Shown piece after piece: positions 11,616 to 22,342 of a DNA stretch of 64,000 nt. The stretch comes from Linanthus parryae. Its lineage: Eukaryota > Streptophyta > Magnoliopsida > Ericales > Polemoniaceae. Position 1 is the stretch's first letter. Every line of letters begins with the position of its first letter. The notes beneath the pieces were generated by a model, which made no database searches, was not told the DNA's origin, and saw only the letters and a list, made by a program, of their open reading frames with translations. The stretch lies in the NCBI GenBank assembly GCA_023055425.1, contig JALGPY010000005.1, forward strand, positions 88,329,495 through 88,393,494. Reading direction: 5' to 3'. The position numbers were made by a program, and so were the translations under genes.

Positions 11616-11621
11616 TATATA
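11616..11621 (+). promoter_or_regulatory. Internal TATA box upstream of ORF3
   Basis: TATATA in the context CCATATATACTG, 85 bp after the last palindrome and about 310 bp before the ORF3 ATG. It is followed at 11670-11700 by a CT-rich run (CTCTCTCTCT), which resembles plant initiator regions. The same arrangement exists on the minus strand in Athila-2 near 22252-22259. I infer a promoter for a separate ORF3 transcript. Confidence 0.6.
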
Positions 11622-11930
11622 CTGTACGGGTGAAAGTGACTCATTTTCACTTCAGTCAACCAGTTTTCAACTCTCTCTCTCTAGAAATTCTCTCTGCCCT
11701 AGCAGCCGCCAGAAGCAGTCATCCGCCAGCAATCTCCGACTACCACCGCAGGAACACCAGAAAGTAAGAAACAGTGTGGGGGTGGTCACACTCAACCGAT
11801 TCAAACACCTACAGATCCGCTTCACAGAGCAGTTTCCAGATCTGTACCCGTAAGATTCACTCCGGGTAGCCAGGTTCTGTTTTTTCTCTCTCCTTGAAGA
11901 TTTCCAATTTTTTTTACTTGATTTTTTGAA

Positions 11931-13615
11931 ATGGATGAGGACAGACCGTATATGAGGCCTGATAGGGCAATCACACCCTTGAACATCATAGATTGCAGAC
12001 TGCTTAGGGTAGACCATTTCTGTGACCATAGATTTGTCAATATGGAGGCTCACCGTTTCTTTCTGCAAGACAAAAAGATTAGGTATGACATACCCGCTGA
12101 GAGAACTTTTCCTCGTGATAGAGTGGCTATGGGGGACGACCTGTTCAACTTTACTGGGCAGGATCATTTTGGAGACTTGTTTACCGGCTTTACCAATCTG
12201 CAAGTCAGTTCTGTGCTGGCTAAGGAGATTTTCAGTAATCTCCAGCAGTGCATGAACAGTGAAGCCCAGTCAATTGACTGGATTTACTGCAGAAATAGAT
12301 GGATTCGGATCACCCCAGAGAGTATTCGAGAGAGTTTGGGTCTGGAATTAGTGTTAGACGATTGTCAGTTTCAGGAACTGAGGCGTCATCCCTCCGAACA
12401 GCTTAGCGAACAAATCCTTCACACCTTGTGTGCGGGTGTACCAAGCGCTGCTTGGTACTACCCTCACCGGAGTCCTTCCTACCGGAAACTCCCTGCTACC
12501 TATTTGACTCGATAGGCGAGATGGTGGACTGAGTGGGTCAACAACCGGATTGTGGGCATTAAACACTTAACCCGTATAGATTATAATATTGCCCTTTTGG
12601 TGTACTGTCTGATGGCCAGAGAGCGTGTGAGCCTCCCGGAGATTATTTGTGAGTTTTTTCGGGAACGAAGAGAGTCCCACAATAAGAAGGGTTTAGGTCT
12701 TCTGGGGATGTTGACTAAAATGGCGCAGGATTATCAGGTGGCCATTCCTGGTGAGCTGAGAGATATCCGACCAGTGCAGGTACGCAAGTACCGCAAGATG
12801 AGATGTGCTTTGCATGAGGCTCTGCATGGGCCTCCAGAATATGTCCAAGTGGACAACGACGATGATTATGATGATGATGGTGCTCCGCCTCATGGTGGGG
12901 GTGCTGGCATGCCACCGCCACCTCCACCCGGTGAGGGGGGTTTTCCAGCCTTACCAGGTCCCCTTCGACTGCCCCGATCTGCTAGTTCCAGTGAACACAA
13001 GCAGACCGAGCCCGACCTAGGGCAGTCTAGCAGAGGGGCCAGGCGCAGTTCTTTTGGCGCCTGGAGAGGACTGAGCATGAGGAATGGGTCAGGAAGAAAA
13101 TTAAGGCCCAAGAAAAAATGCAGAACTACCTGGTAAGGACGGTCAAGAAAATGGCCAGGGGTCTTGGAAAGTTATTCAAGACCCAGAAGCATATTTACCA
13201 CGCTAACACATCTGCCTTGAGAGCTCATGAGTCGGCACTTGCTGAAATTCAGAGCAATATGCGTGGTAAGAAATTTAACTTCCCGGACCACTATTCGAGT
13301 GATAATTGTCCCAGTTGGACAATGGAGGATAGTAGACCATATGACAGCTTCTCTGGCCATGACCCCACACCAAGTCCGGAACACGCAGACAGTGTTGGTG
13401 ACCCCGGCAGACCCGGTACCCAGTACCCACCCAGGCAGCATGTAGACCCAGGGGCTAGCAGTGCCCATCCCGGTGCCAGCCACGCTGGTACCGCTGCGGC
13501 AGCACGACAGGCTGCGAGGAAACGCCCCAGAGGGCAAACCCCTGAACCATCTCCAAAGCCGACCGACAAGTCTACTCCGGAGAACACATATTCGAGTTAC
13601 AGTCCCGATCAGTAG
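11931..13615 (+). pseudogene. Athila-1 ORF3 (extra ORF after pol, env position)
   Basis: This third ORF sits where Athila elements carry an extra or env-like gene. The N-terminal 300 residues (MDEDRPYMRPDRAI onward) are a compact region with similarity in style to the putative plant transposon protein domain found in Athila-like elements (ARWWTEWVNNRI, ALLVYCLMARERVSLPEII). A Pro- and Gly-rich linker follows at about 12880-12960 (PPPPPP). A basic helical stretch comes after 13100 (NYLVRTVKKMARGLGKLF), then a Ser, Pro and Gly-rich tail. I see no signal peptide or membrane segment, so an envelope function is not supported. A TAG at 12513-12515 and a frameshift near 13118-13136 break it. Function is unknown. 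Confidence 0.8.
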
Positions 13616-14860
13616 TGTCGCGAGGACGCGCCACCTCTAGTGTGGGGGTGGGGAATCGTGTCCTCCTGCATAGCCATGTCAGCATATTTTTGTCAATTTT
13701 ATTTTAATTTTGTTTTCATTTTTGAGTCAGCACATTTGTTATGTTGAGTCTACCTATCGACTTTTCTGACCTTGCATATATATGTTTAAAAAAATATATG
13801 AAAATATATATATATATAATATTTAAAATCTTTTGAGAAAGGGCAACTTAAGACCTAGAAACTGAAGAGAATCAAATGAAAGAGCTCATGAGAGTAGGAA
13901 GCACCGTAGTAAGGATACTTTAAATTTTAGTATTTTGTGCGCAGTCTCACGACAGGATGTCCCGGGTATTCAGGAATGGTGAAAGTAGATAACAGGCATA
14001 CTTTTGGCTTCTCCAGTGTGCTAGGTGGATTTGGTCTCTAGATAGTTGAATACTCCGTTTCCCGTGGAAACTTGTGGACTCTTGGAATCTGGGGTGGACC
14101 GTCGTGTAGAGTCGGTTTCATGTGGTACAAGTCTTCGGCCTAAGCGAAGTCGGGGAATGTACACCACAATCCCTTAAGGTGGTTCCAAGAGAAAATCCTA
14201 AAAATCCCGCACTCTTAAAGCTCTACTGCACAGTTGTAAAAAAAGAGGAGTTTAGTAAAAAAATATATATATATTTATATTTTTTGTGCTCCAAGGAGAA
14301 ACAACATAATGTGCTTCCGTTCACACGGAAAATTTGGATTCAATCCAATCTAGAGCTTAAGAGGGAAACTAAAGTCAAGCCGTATTACACAGGAGCTGTG
14401 TCTCCCAGCAATGGGACAATTTTCAATTCAAAAGCAATAACGGCTAATAGGGTCTGAAAACCTCAAATGACTTGGCGAAGAAAAACCATCTAGTGACTTA
14501 AGATGCCTGGACCCTCTGAGTCAAAAGACGTGCTGTATCTTGGTTTGGTCTGGTGGATGTTTGGGGACACCTTAGTGAGTTTGTGCACAGGATCATTTTA
14601 TACCATTTCTTGCTACGTGTTGTGGAATTTCAAAGTGAGCTTGTGAGGATTTGATGATTTCAGTTTATGATAGAGAGGTTGCCCAATCTCAGAGAGAGAA
14701 AAAAAAATTTGGTGTCTTGAGTCAGTTTGCGTATATTCTGCGTCTGAGTCAGTAAGCTGTTGAGTCTTCTGGTCTGTAGCATGAATCTGTGATAAAGGGG
14801 AGAAGTATGCAATTGAAGTATGCAAAAGAAGGGTCTGCAAGGCAGTATGCAGAGTTTAAT
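13616..14860 (+). other. Athila-1 3' untranslated region
   Basis: A long non-coding tail between ORF3 and the polypurine tract. It holds AT microsatellites at about 13780-13830 and 14258-14282, an A run at 14700, and sequence matched in inverse orientation by Athila-2 at 19236-20374. No gene is seen. Confidence 0.75.
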
Positions 14861-14872
14861 GTGGGGGTATTT
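14861..14872 (+). other. Polypurine tract of Athila-1
   Basis: GTGGGGGTATTT lies immediately before the 3' LTR start TGATAGC at 14873. It is the expected plus-strand primer site, although it is interrupted by pyrimidines. Confidence 0.65.
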
Positions 14873-15166
14873 TGATAGCTTGAAAATGGGATTAGTCTGG
14901 GACATCTTTTTACCATTGGTTCTAACCCTGTGAGAGTTGAGTTTGCCCATTTTCAGCTTATTTTCCACTTGATACGAGGCAGAGACTTATAGGACATGAT
15001 CGTAAGATTTGAGTAATTTCATGCGTAATTTTGTTTGTTGGATATGATCGCGGGTACATGTTATGATGTGCAGGTAACAGGTGCCGAGAAATGCATGAGA
15101 TTGGCTTTGATTTGGAGGCAGCGTATCAAGAAAGCTGAGCAGAAAAGTGCAGAAAAATTCAAGTTG

Positions 15167-15426
15167 TGCGTTCAGACGCAGGAGCTGCGTTCAGACGCAG
15201 GAGTCTGTGCGTTCAGACGTACAGACCTGCGTTCAGACGCAGGACTCGACTCCAGGATTGTGAAGACCAAGGGGTGCGTTCAAACGCAGGGGAGCTGCGT
15301 TCAGACGCACAAGTCCGAGAAGCCAGAAGAAAGAAGAGGAGAATTGTTTAAGGCCTGCGTTCAAACGCAGGAGATGTGCGTTTAGACGCACTGCGTTTGA
15401 ACGCAGGGAAGATGCGTTCGAACGCG
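15167..15426 (+). promoter_or_regulatory. Ten-copy palindrome array of the 3' LTR
   Basis: Same motif and order as in the 5' LTR. The ninth copy is TGCGTTTGAACGCA where the 5' LTR has TGCGTTGGAACGCA, and one copy ends in GTA. The TATA-proximal copy at 15413-15426 keeps the CG centre. The gap to the TATA box at 15510 is 83 bp. Confidence 0.8.
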
Positions 15427-15509
15427 CTTTAAGTTTCCAGAAGCTTCCAGGACGGGTTTTTGCAAGGGTAGAACAGGAATTTCGTGCATCAGTTTAGAGA
15501 CTGTGGCAG

Positions 15510-15516
15510 TATAAAA
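15510..15516 (+). promoter_or_regulatory. TATA box of the Athila-1 3' LTR
   Basis: TATAAAA, identical in context to 4248-4254. It could promote read-out transcription into the flank at 16505. Confidence 0.75.
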
Positions 15517-16509
15517 GGAGGTGTCCCAGCACAGAATTAGGGTTACACTCATACATACACAGTCATCATCACAGCAGCCAGTATCAGAGCCGTCAGGATT
15601 GGAGCAGAGCAGGATTGGAGCAGTTTTTCAGTATTAAGCCATAAACTCGTTTGATCTTTTCTTCTTTCTTTTATGAAACAGTGTTTTTCAATAATGCAAG
15701 CTAGCTAAACCTTTTTCCTAGGTTCTCCGGTTTATGAATTCAGCAGACTGGTTTGTTTGATTTTCAGATGCATGACTAGTTGAAGTCTTAATACAGGATG
15801 GATTGTTTAGTATCTTGTCTTTGATTTTATGTACATACATGAATGGCTTGATCACCCAGGAGTGTTATAGACAGGATCTGGTGCGCGAGAGTGGCCAGTG
15901 AGAGTTAGGAAGAAAAGACAGGATTTAATACCCTATCTTGATGGACCGAGAGGTGAAAAGAACCAGGGTGTTAGCCAGAAGCATTAGACTAACTGCTAGA
16001 CGTTTAGGAGGAGACCGAGAGGAGAATCTGTAACCCTAGCGGACTTAGAGCAAACCTGCAGATTTAGGTGGACCGAGAGGACCCGAAATCTGTGGGAGAG
16101 TGACACGTACATGAGACCGAGAGGAGATTGTACTATTGGTATGCTGGCATAAACAAAATTGCTGTGTGTTTCTGAAATCAAGTACACCAGGCAAGCTGGA
16201 AAGTAACCCTAGGGGATCCTGGGACCTAGATTCTTAGAATCATCAATTTTTACAACTACCACAATTCATGAAAATTACTTAAAAGAAAAATAAATAAGCT
16301 TTTCTAAATATTGCTTTATTTACTGCAAATTAGTTGAGTATAATCACATCCCAACCTTCCTCCTTTTTATAGCTTTGTATTTATTTCTAATTCGGATAAG
16401 TAAAACTTAACTGTTCTCGAGGGTTCGACAATCAGAGTCATAAATACATACTCTATATTACTTGATCGTACACTTGCGAAAAAGCAGATAGGTTTACGCT
16501 GTCACCTGA

Positions 16510-17300
16510 TTCTGAAACACACAACGTGACCTATCTTGTGTCATGAACTAGTTTACAATCCCCTAACTAGATTGATGGCCTTAATTAATTAGTTATTGGA
16601 CAAGCATGACACTCCAACACTAGTTCCTGAACATGGTGGGGAGGGTTTCGAAACTAGCACTTGAATAATAACCCCGCCGCAAGTCGCAAGAACAAGAACA
16701 ATAAAATCTTTTCACAACAATCAGAACTCATGTCCAGAATATTAAGAAAGGTACAAAACATCACGATTATGGATTTTAATTCCGGGCATGGTTTCTCTGA
16801 TACCAAATGTAAAAAAAATCACTGATCGCATACTAGGAATTAAAACACCATAAACCTTGTAATAGTGGAGCAATTACATACCTTGGTCCAGCTATTCACT
16901 GTTGTAGTCGATTCCTCGCCATACCGAAGAAACTTGGACACCGGATCTTCCCCTCCTACTCCCTCACAAGTTGCTACTCGATAGGGCTAACAACCCCCCA
17001 CTACTCTATTCATAAGAGCTAATTAGGGTTTATAGAGCGGAGAGGGAACCGGGCCTAAAATAGAAACAGTCATTGGGCCCTCCTATCAAGGAGCCCAATT
17101 ACTAACCAGCCCTACACATCCATACAACATAAATAATATAGCACTAAGATGCACCATGACCAATACACAGATCAAAAATCCAATTGGGCTCATACCATTG
17201 TAGTCGCTTGAACCACCATTCAACCCGTTTTATAAATAAACAATGCAATCTTTGTTAGCCCAAAATAAATAATAGTAAAACAAAATTAGTACTAAAATTA
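16510..17300. other. Flanking DNA with a probable minus-strand LTR fragment
   Basis: At 16794-16806 the plus strand reads TCTCTGATACCAA, the complement of an initiator-tRNA-Met primer-binding site, directly followed by TGTAAAA at 16808. In both copia elements of this window the same layout marks the edge of a minus-strand 5' LTR, so 16808 to about 17200 may be a degraded LTR. A leader-like stretch with TTAGGGTTTATAGAGC at 17023 fits. No partner LTR or coding sequence was found. Confidence 0.35.
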
Positions 17301-17887
17301 TTTTCTTACAGTTCACTGATATCTGCAAGGGAGAGATTATTGATCCTTTGTTGGACTGTCTCAAGAGTTGGAATGGTGCTCCTCTTCCAATCTGTTGAAA
17401 ACTGTTGGATGTAACCGAATTTAATTTTGTAGCAAAGGGCTCCTCTATTAATTCATACAAGATCAGTTAAACATGTATGAATTATTTACAAGAGACTTAT
17501 TGTATACTAGTCTTAGGTAATAATGGAAGTAATTTCTTTTGAGGTTATACTTGCGCGACCTAAGTTATATTTTTTTTCGTTAATCTCTTCCATCCTCTCT
17601 CTTTTTGGTGACATATGAGCTCAACTCAGTGCTCTCTTCCAAGATGACGTATTATTTAGTTTTTAATAGGCCAAGTTCATTCAAATAACTAATGGTTATG
17701 TTGTATGTATTTCAATGCCAATTATTATCTATTAATCACATCGTTATCTCTTTGGTAGGACAAGAGGTCAGTGTGAAGCGCCTGTTACAAAATATTATGT
17801 GCCTTGCCGTCCCCCAAGCTCGTATCGACCAAGAAGAGTAAGGACTATATTAGAATGGTTAACATTGATATCGTGATACATATGTGT
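17300..17887 (+). other. Possible host-gene exon fragments
   Basis: Two stretches have good exon borders on the plus strand. The first follows TTTTCTTACAG near 17319 and reads [20 protein letters not shown] before a TGA. The second lies between TTGGTAG and AGAGTAAGG at about 17760-17839 and is open (QEVSVKRLLQNIMCLAVPQA). I do not recognise the protein. They may be remains of a host gene disrupted by Athila-2; the order and the stop between them argue against an intact gene. Confidence 0.3.
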
Positions 17888-17892
17888 AAGTG

Positions 17893-18681
17893 TGACAGCG
17901 TAAACCTATCTGCTTTTTCGCAAGTGTACGATCAAGTAATATAGAGTACGTATTTGTGACTCTGGTTGTCGAACCCTCGAGAAAAGTTTAAGTTTACTTA
18001 TTAGAAATAAAATTAGACACAAAGCTTGTAAAAAGGAGGAAAGTTGGGATGTGATTCTACTCACTAATTTGCAGTAAATAAACAATATTTAGAAAAGCTT
18101 ATTTTATTTTTCTGTTAAGTAATTTGCAGGAGTTGTGGTAGTCGTAAAAATCGATAATTCTAAGAATCTAGGTCCCAGGATCCCCTAGGGTTACTCTCCA
18201 GCTTGCCTGGTATATTTGATTTCAGAAACACACAGTAGTTTTGTTTATGCCAGCATACCAATAGTACAATCTCCTCTCGGTCTCATGCACCTGTCACTCC
18301 CCTGCAGATTTTCGGGTGCTCTCGGTCCACCTAAATCTGCAGGTTCGTTCTAAGTCTACTAGGGTTACAGGTTCTCCTCTCGGTCTCCCCCTAAACGTCT
18401 AGCAGTTGGTCTAATGCTTCTGGGCTAGTCCCCTGATTCTCTTCACCTCTCGGTCCATCAAGGCAGAGTACTAAATCCTGTCTTCTCTTCCTAACTCTCA
18501 CTGGCCACTCTCGCGCACCAGATCCTGTCTATAACACTCCTGGGTGATCAAGCCATTCATGTATGTAAATAAAATCAAAGACAAGATAATCAACAATCCA
18601 TCCTGTATTAAAACTTCAACTAGTCATGCATCTGAAAATCAAACAACCAAGTCTGCTGAATTCATAAACCCTAGGTTCACC
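17893..18681 (-). repeat. Truncated 3' LTR of Athila-2 (R-U5 half)
   Basis: Matches 28635-29423 of the 5' LTR closely and ends abruptly after GGTTCACC. The missing 890 bp correspond to 29424-30313 and include the whole promoter, TATA box and palindrome array. The outer end TGACAGCG next to the TSD AAGTG is intact, so integration happened with a normal LTR end and the damage came at the inner side. Confidence 0.92.
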
Positions 18682-19235
18682 TTATCCAAACGGACTTGCA
18701 TTCAATGGTGGACAAGACAACTAATATGGATTTTATGCGAAATTTGCAGGTTCTTGATTGTGTTCTGAGCCATTGTAAGGATGAGTACAACGAATCGAAG
18801 AGACATAAATTGAAATATAAAGAGGATTTGAAGAACAAAAGGGAACGGATTAAGAATCTTGATTGGAAAATTTCATTGGTATGTCAAGCATTGTTATTTC
18901 CTTGAATCACCTATTTGCATTCATCTGTTTCTCGAATTCCATTTAGGATACAAAAAAAATGCTGACATCAAGAACGGCGGTGAGAAGTCAGCACGTGCTA
19001 TTTCGAAGACGGAGGAAGATGTTTCCAAGCATCAAAAACTTCTGCTGGAAGAAGAGAAAGTATTGGAGGAAATGCAGCAGAACTCTGGAGGTGATCAAGT
19101 TTCATGCTTATCAGACGCTAAATAGACAAATTTGTATCCTTATTATGTGAAAATTACTTTCATGGGTTACCCATTTACACAAATCTTAGGGATTAATTTC
19201 ATGGGTTACCTAGCATCTTTATTATATGAAAATTG
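18682..19235 (+). pseudogene. Host-gene fragment captured inside Athila-2
   Basis: This 554-bp block has no counterpart in Athila-1 or in the other LTRs. On the plus strand it encodes a highly charged, helix-prone stretch: from about 18696 VDKTTNMDFMRNLQVLDCVL and then KYKEDLKNKRERIKNLDWKI. A GT donor near 18879 and a polypyrimidine-AG acceptor ending ATTTAG near 18946 border a 70-bp intron. The next exon (KTEEDVSKHQKLLLEEEKVL) fits only if the A8 run at about 18951-18958 is off by one, a likely frameshift. It resembles a coiled-coil protein, but I do not recognise the gene. It runs antisense to the element. Confidence 0.55.
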
Positions 19236-20374
19236 CAGAAACTGACCAAAAGACTTAATAAATTACTGACTCAAATACCGAATATACACAAACTGACTCA
19301 AGACACAACAATTTTTTTTTTCCTGAGATTGGGCAACCTCTCTATCATCAACTGAAATCATCAAATCCTCATAAGCTCATTTTGAATTTCCACAACACGT
19401 AGCAAGAAATGGTATAAACTGATCCTGTGCACAAACTCACTAAGGTGTCCCCAAACATCCACCAAACCAACCAAGATAAAGCACGTCTTTTGACTTAGAG
19501 GGTCCAGCTATCTTAAGTCACTAGATAATTTTTCTTCGCCAATTCATTTGAGGTTTTCAGACCCTCTTAGCCGTTATTGCGTTTGATTTGCAAATTGTCC
19601 CATTGCTGGGAGACACAGCCCCTGTGTAATACGGCTTGACTTTAGTTTCCCTCTTAAGCTCTAAATTGGATTGAATCCAAATTTTCCGTGTGAACGGAAG
19701 CACATTATGTTGTTTCTCCTTTAAGCATAAGCAAATATTTTTTTTTTCAGATTGTTTCTTTTTTTTTTTTTTTTTTTTATTTTTTTTTTCTTTTTTTTAT
19801 AGACCTCCTCTGTTTTTACAACTGTGCAGTAGAGCTTTAAGAGTGCGGGCTTTTTATGATTTTCTCTTGGAACCACCGTAAGGGATGGTGGTGTACATTC
19901 CCCAACTTCGCTTAGGCCGAAGACTTGTACCACATAAAACCGACTCTACACGAAGGTCCACCCCAGATTCCAAGAGTCCACAAGTTTCCACGGGAAACGG
20001 AATAATCAACTATCTAAAGACCAAATCCACCTAGCACACTAGAGAAACCAAAAGTATGCCTGTTATCTACTTTCACAATTCCTGAATACCCGGGACATCC
20101 TGTCGTGAGACTTGCGCACAAAATACTAAAATTTGAAGTATCCCTACTACGGCGCTTCCTACTCTAATGAGCTCTTTCATTGGATTTTCTTCAGTTTCTA
20201 GGTCCTAAGTTGCCCTTTCTCAAAAGTTTTTTTTTATATATATATATATATATATTTTCATTTTTGAGTCAGCACGTTTATTATGTTGAGTCTACCCACC
20301 AACTTTTCTGACATGGCTATGCAGGAGGACACGATTCCCCACCCCCACACTAGAGGTGGCGCGTCCTCGCGACA
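19236..20374 (-). other. Athila-2 3' untranslated region
   Basis: Inverse match of Athila-1 13616 to about 14780. It contains a poly-T tract broken by few other bases at about 19735-19800 and a TA microsatellite at 20236-20256. The polypurine tract and the last bases before the LTR are gone. No gene is seen. Confidence 0.75.
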
Positions 20375-21958
20375 CTACTGATCTGGCCTGTAACTAGAAT
20401 CTGGGATGGGTGGCACCGGGATGGGCACTGCTGGCCCCTGGGTCTACATGCTGCCTAGGTGGGTACTAGGTACCGGGTCTGCTGGGGTCACCAACACTGT
20501 CTGCGTGTTCCGGACTCGGTGTAGGGTCATGGCCAGAGAAGCTGTCATATGGCCGACTATCCTCCATTGTCCAACTTGGACAATTATCACTCGAATAGCG
20601 GTCCGGGAAGTTAAATCTCTTACCACGCATGTTGCTCTGAATTTCAGCGAGTGCTGCCTCATGAGCTCTCAATGCGGCTGTGTTAGCGTGGTAAATATGC
20701 TTCTGGGTCTTGAACAACTTTCCAAGACCCCTGGCCATTTTCTTGACCGTCCTTACCAGGTAGTTTTGCACTTTTTCTTGGGCCTTAATTTTCTTTCTGA
20801 CCCATTCCTCATGCTCAGTCCTCTCCAGGCGCCCAAAAGAACTGCGCCTGGCCCCTCTGCTGGACTGCCCTAAGTCGGGCTCGGTCTGCCTGTGTTCACT
20901 GGAACTGGCAGATCGTGGCAGTCGAAGGGGACCTGGTAAGGCTGGAAAACCCCCATCACCGGGAGGAGGTGGCGGTGGCATGCCAACACCCCCACCCTGA
21001 GGCGGAGCATCATCATCATCATTCCACTTGGACAAATTCTGGAGGCCCTTGCAGAGCCTCGTGCAAAGCACATCTCATGTTTCGGTACTTGCGTACCTGC
21101 ACTGGTCGGATATCTCTCAGCTCGCCAGGAATGACCACCCGATAATCCTGCGCCATTTTGGTTAACATCCCCAGGAGACCTAAACCCCTTCTTGCTGTGG
21201 GACTCTCTTCGTTCCCGGAAAAACTCACAAATAATCTCCGGGAGGCTCACAGGCTCTCTGGCCATCAGACAGTACACCAAAAGGGCAATATTATAATCTA
21301 TACGGGTAAAATGTTTAATACCCACAATCCTGTTGTTTACCCACTCAAACCACCACCTCGCCTCTCGAATCAGATAGGTCGCAGGGAGTTTCCGGTAGGA
21401 AGGACTCCGTTCAGGATAGTACCAAGCAGCGCCTGGTACACCCGCACACAAGGTGGTTAGGATCTGTTCGCTAAGATGTTCAGAGGGATGACGCCTCAGT
21501 TCCTGAAACTGACAGTAATCCAACACTAATTCCAGACCCAGACTCTCTCGAATACTCTCTGGGGTGATCCGAATCCATCTCTTTCTGCAGTAAATCCAGT
21601 CAATTGACTGGGCTTCACTGTTCATGCACTGCTGGAGATTACAGAAAATCTCTTTAGCCAGCACAGAACTGACTTGCAGATTGGTAAAACCAGTAAACAA
21701 ATCCCCAAAATGATCCTTCCCAGTATAGTTGAACAGTTCATCCCCCATCGCCACTCTATCACGGGGAAAAGTTCTCTCAGCGGGTATGTCATACCGAATC
21801 TTTTTGTCTTGCAGAAAGAAACGATGAGCCTCCATATTAACAAACCTATGGTCACAGAAATGGTCAACCCTAAGCAATCTGCAATCTATGATGTTCAAGG
21901 GTGCAATCGCCCTATCAGGCCTCATATACGGGCTGTCTTCATCCATTTCAAGATTCAA
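20375..21958 (-). pseudogene. Athila-2 ORF3
   Basis: Relative of the Athila-1 extra ORF at 11931-13615, with the same plan: compact N-terminal domain (DEDSPYMRPDRAI, then WWFEWVNNRIVGIKH), Pro-rich linker (PPPPPP), basic helix (KKMARGLGKLFKTQ) and Ser/Pro-rich tail. The ATG at 21946 corresponds to the Athila-1 start; an upstream in-frame ATG exists at 21958. The TAG that breaks Athila-1 at 12513 is a sense codon here. Frameshifts near 21195 and 21060 and a Gln-to-TAG stop at about 20466 disrupt it. No signal peptide or membrane segment is visible. Function is unknown. Confidence 0.8.
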
Positions 21959-22251
21959 ACAGAAAAAATGGAAATCTTCAAAGAGAAGGAAAAGATAGAA
22001 CCTGGCTACCCGGAGTGAATCTTACGGGTACAGATCTGGAAATTGCTCTCTGAAGTGGATCTGTAAGTGTTTTGATCGGATGAGTTTGACCACCCTCGCA
22101 CTGTTCCTGACTTTCTGGTGTTCCTGCGGTGGTAGTCGGAGACTGCTGGCGGCTGACTGCTTCTGGCGGCTGCTAGGGCAGAGAAAATTTCTTGAGAGAG
22201 AGTTGAAAACTGGTTGACTTGGGTGAAAATGAGTCAATGTCATCCGTACAG

Positions 22252-22259
22252 TATATATA
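22252..22259 (-). promoter_or_regulatory. Internal TATA box upstream of Athila-2 ORF3
   Basis: Reads CTATATATACTG on the minus strand, aligned with the Athila-1 internal box at 11616. Depending on the register, the nearest palindrome (22343-22356) is 83-85 bp upstream. The ORF3 start is about 300 bp downstream. Confidence 0.6.
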
Positions 22260-22342
22260 GGCAAACTTTCAGAAATTGCAGAATGGCCCCTGAAATTCAA
22301 ATTTTTTCAAATTTTTCAAATTTTTCTGATCCCGCTTGAATG

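Larger units (their letters stand above)
10808..11930 (+). other. Spacer between pol and ORF3 (internal promoter region)
   Basis: A 1.1-kb non-coding stretch that starts just after the pol stop. It holds a large palindrome array (10990-11530), then an A/T-rich 85-bp gap, a TATA box and a CT-rich stretch before the ORF3 start at 11931. The apparent reading frames here are by-products of the repeat. Confidence 0.75.
3571..16504 (+). mobile_element. Athila-type Ty3/gypsy retrotransposon (Athila-1), full length
   Basis: A 12.9-kb element on the plus strand with two LTRs (3571-5253 and 14873-16504), a tRNA-Asp type primer-binding site, gag-pol, a third ORF after pol, and a polypurine tract. It is flanked by an exact 5-bp TSD, CCTGA, at 3566-3570 and 16505-16509. 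The order gag-PR-RT-RNase H-INT followed by an extra ORF, the PBS type and the large LTRs fit the Athila lineage of non-chromodomain plant Ty3/gypsy. All ORFs carry stops or frameshifts. The LTRs differ from each other by substitutions and by indels, for example a block of about 40 bp near 3900 absent from the 3' LTR, so the insertion is not recent. Confidence 0.95.
14873..16504 (+). repeat. Athila-1 3' LTR (1632 bp)
   Basis: Direct repeat of 3571-5253, beginning TGATAGC and ending CTGTCA, followed by the TSD CCTGA at 16505-16509. It has its own ten-copy palindrome array at 15167-15426 and a TATA box at 15510-15516. It lacks one block of about 40 bp present in the 5' LTR. Confidence 0.95.

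Noticed and set aside
12693..13111. His-rich and Pro-rich minus-strand frames within ORF3
   Set aside because: They are shadows of the GAT/CCA-rich linker of ORF3 on the other strand.
11931..13615. True envelope gene in Athila-1
   Set aside because: Position fits, but I see no signal peptide, membrane span or Cys-rich ectodomain. Called an extra ORF of unknown function.
19690..19933. Phe-rich or Lys-rich reading frames
   Set aside because: Produced by the poly-T tract at 19735-19800 in the Athila-2 3' UTR.
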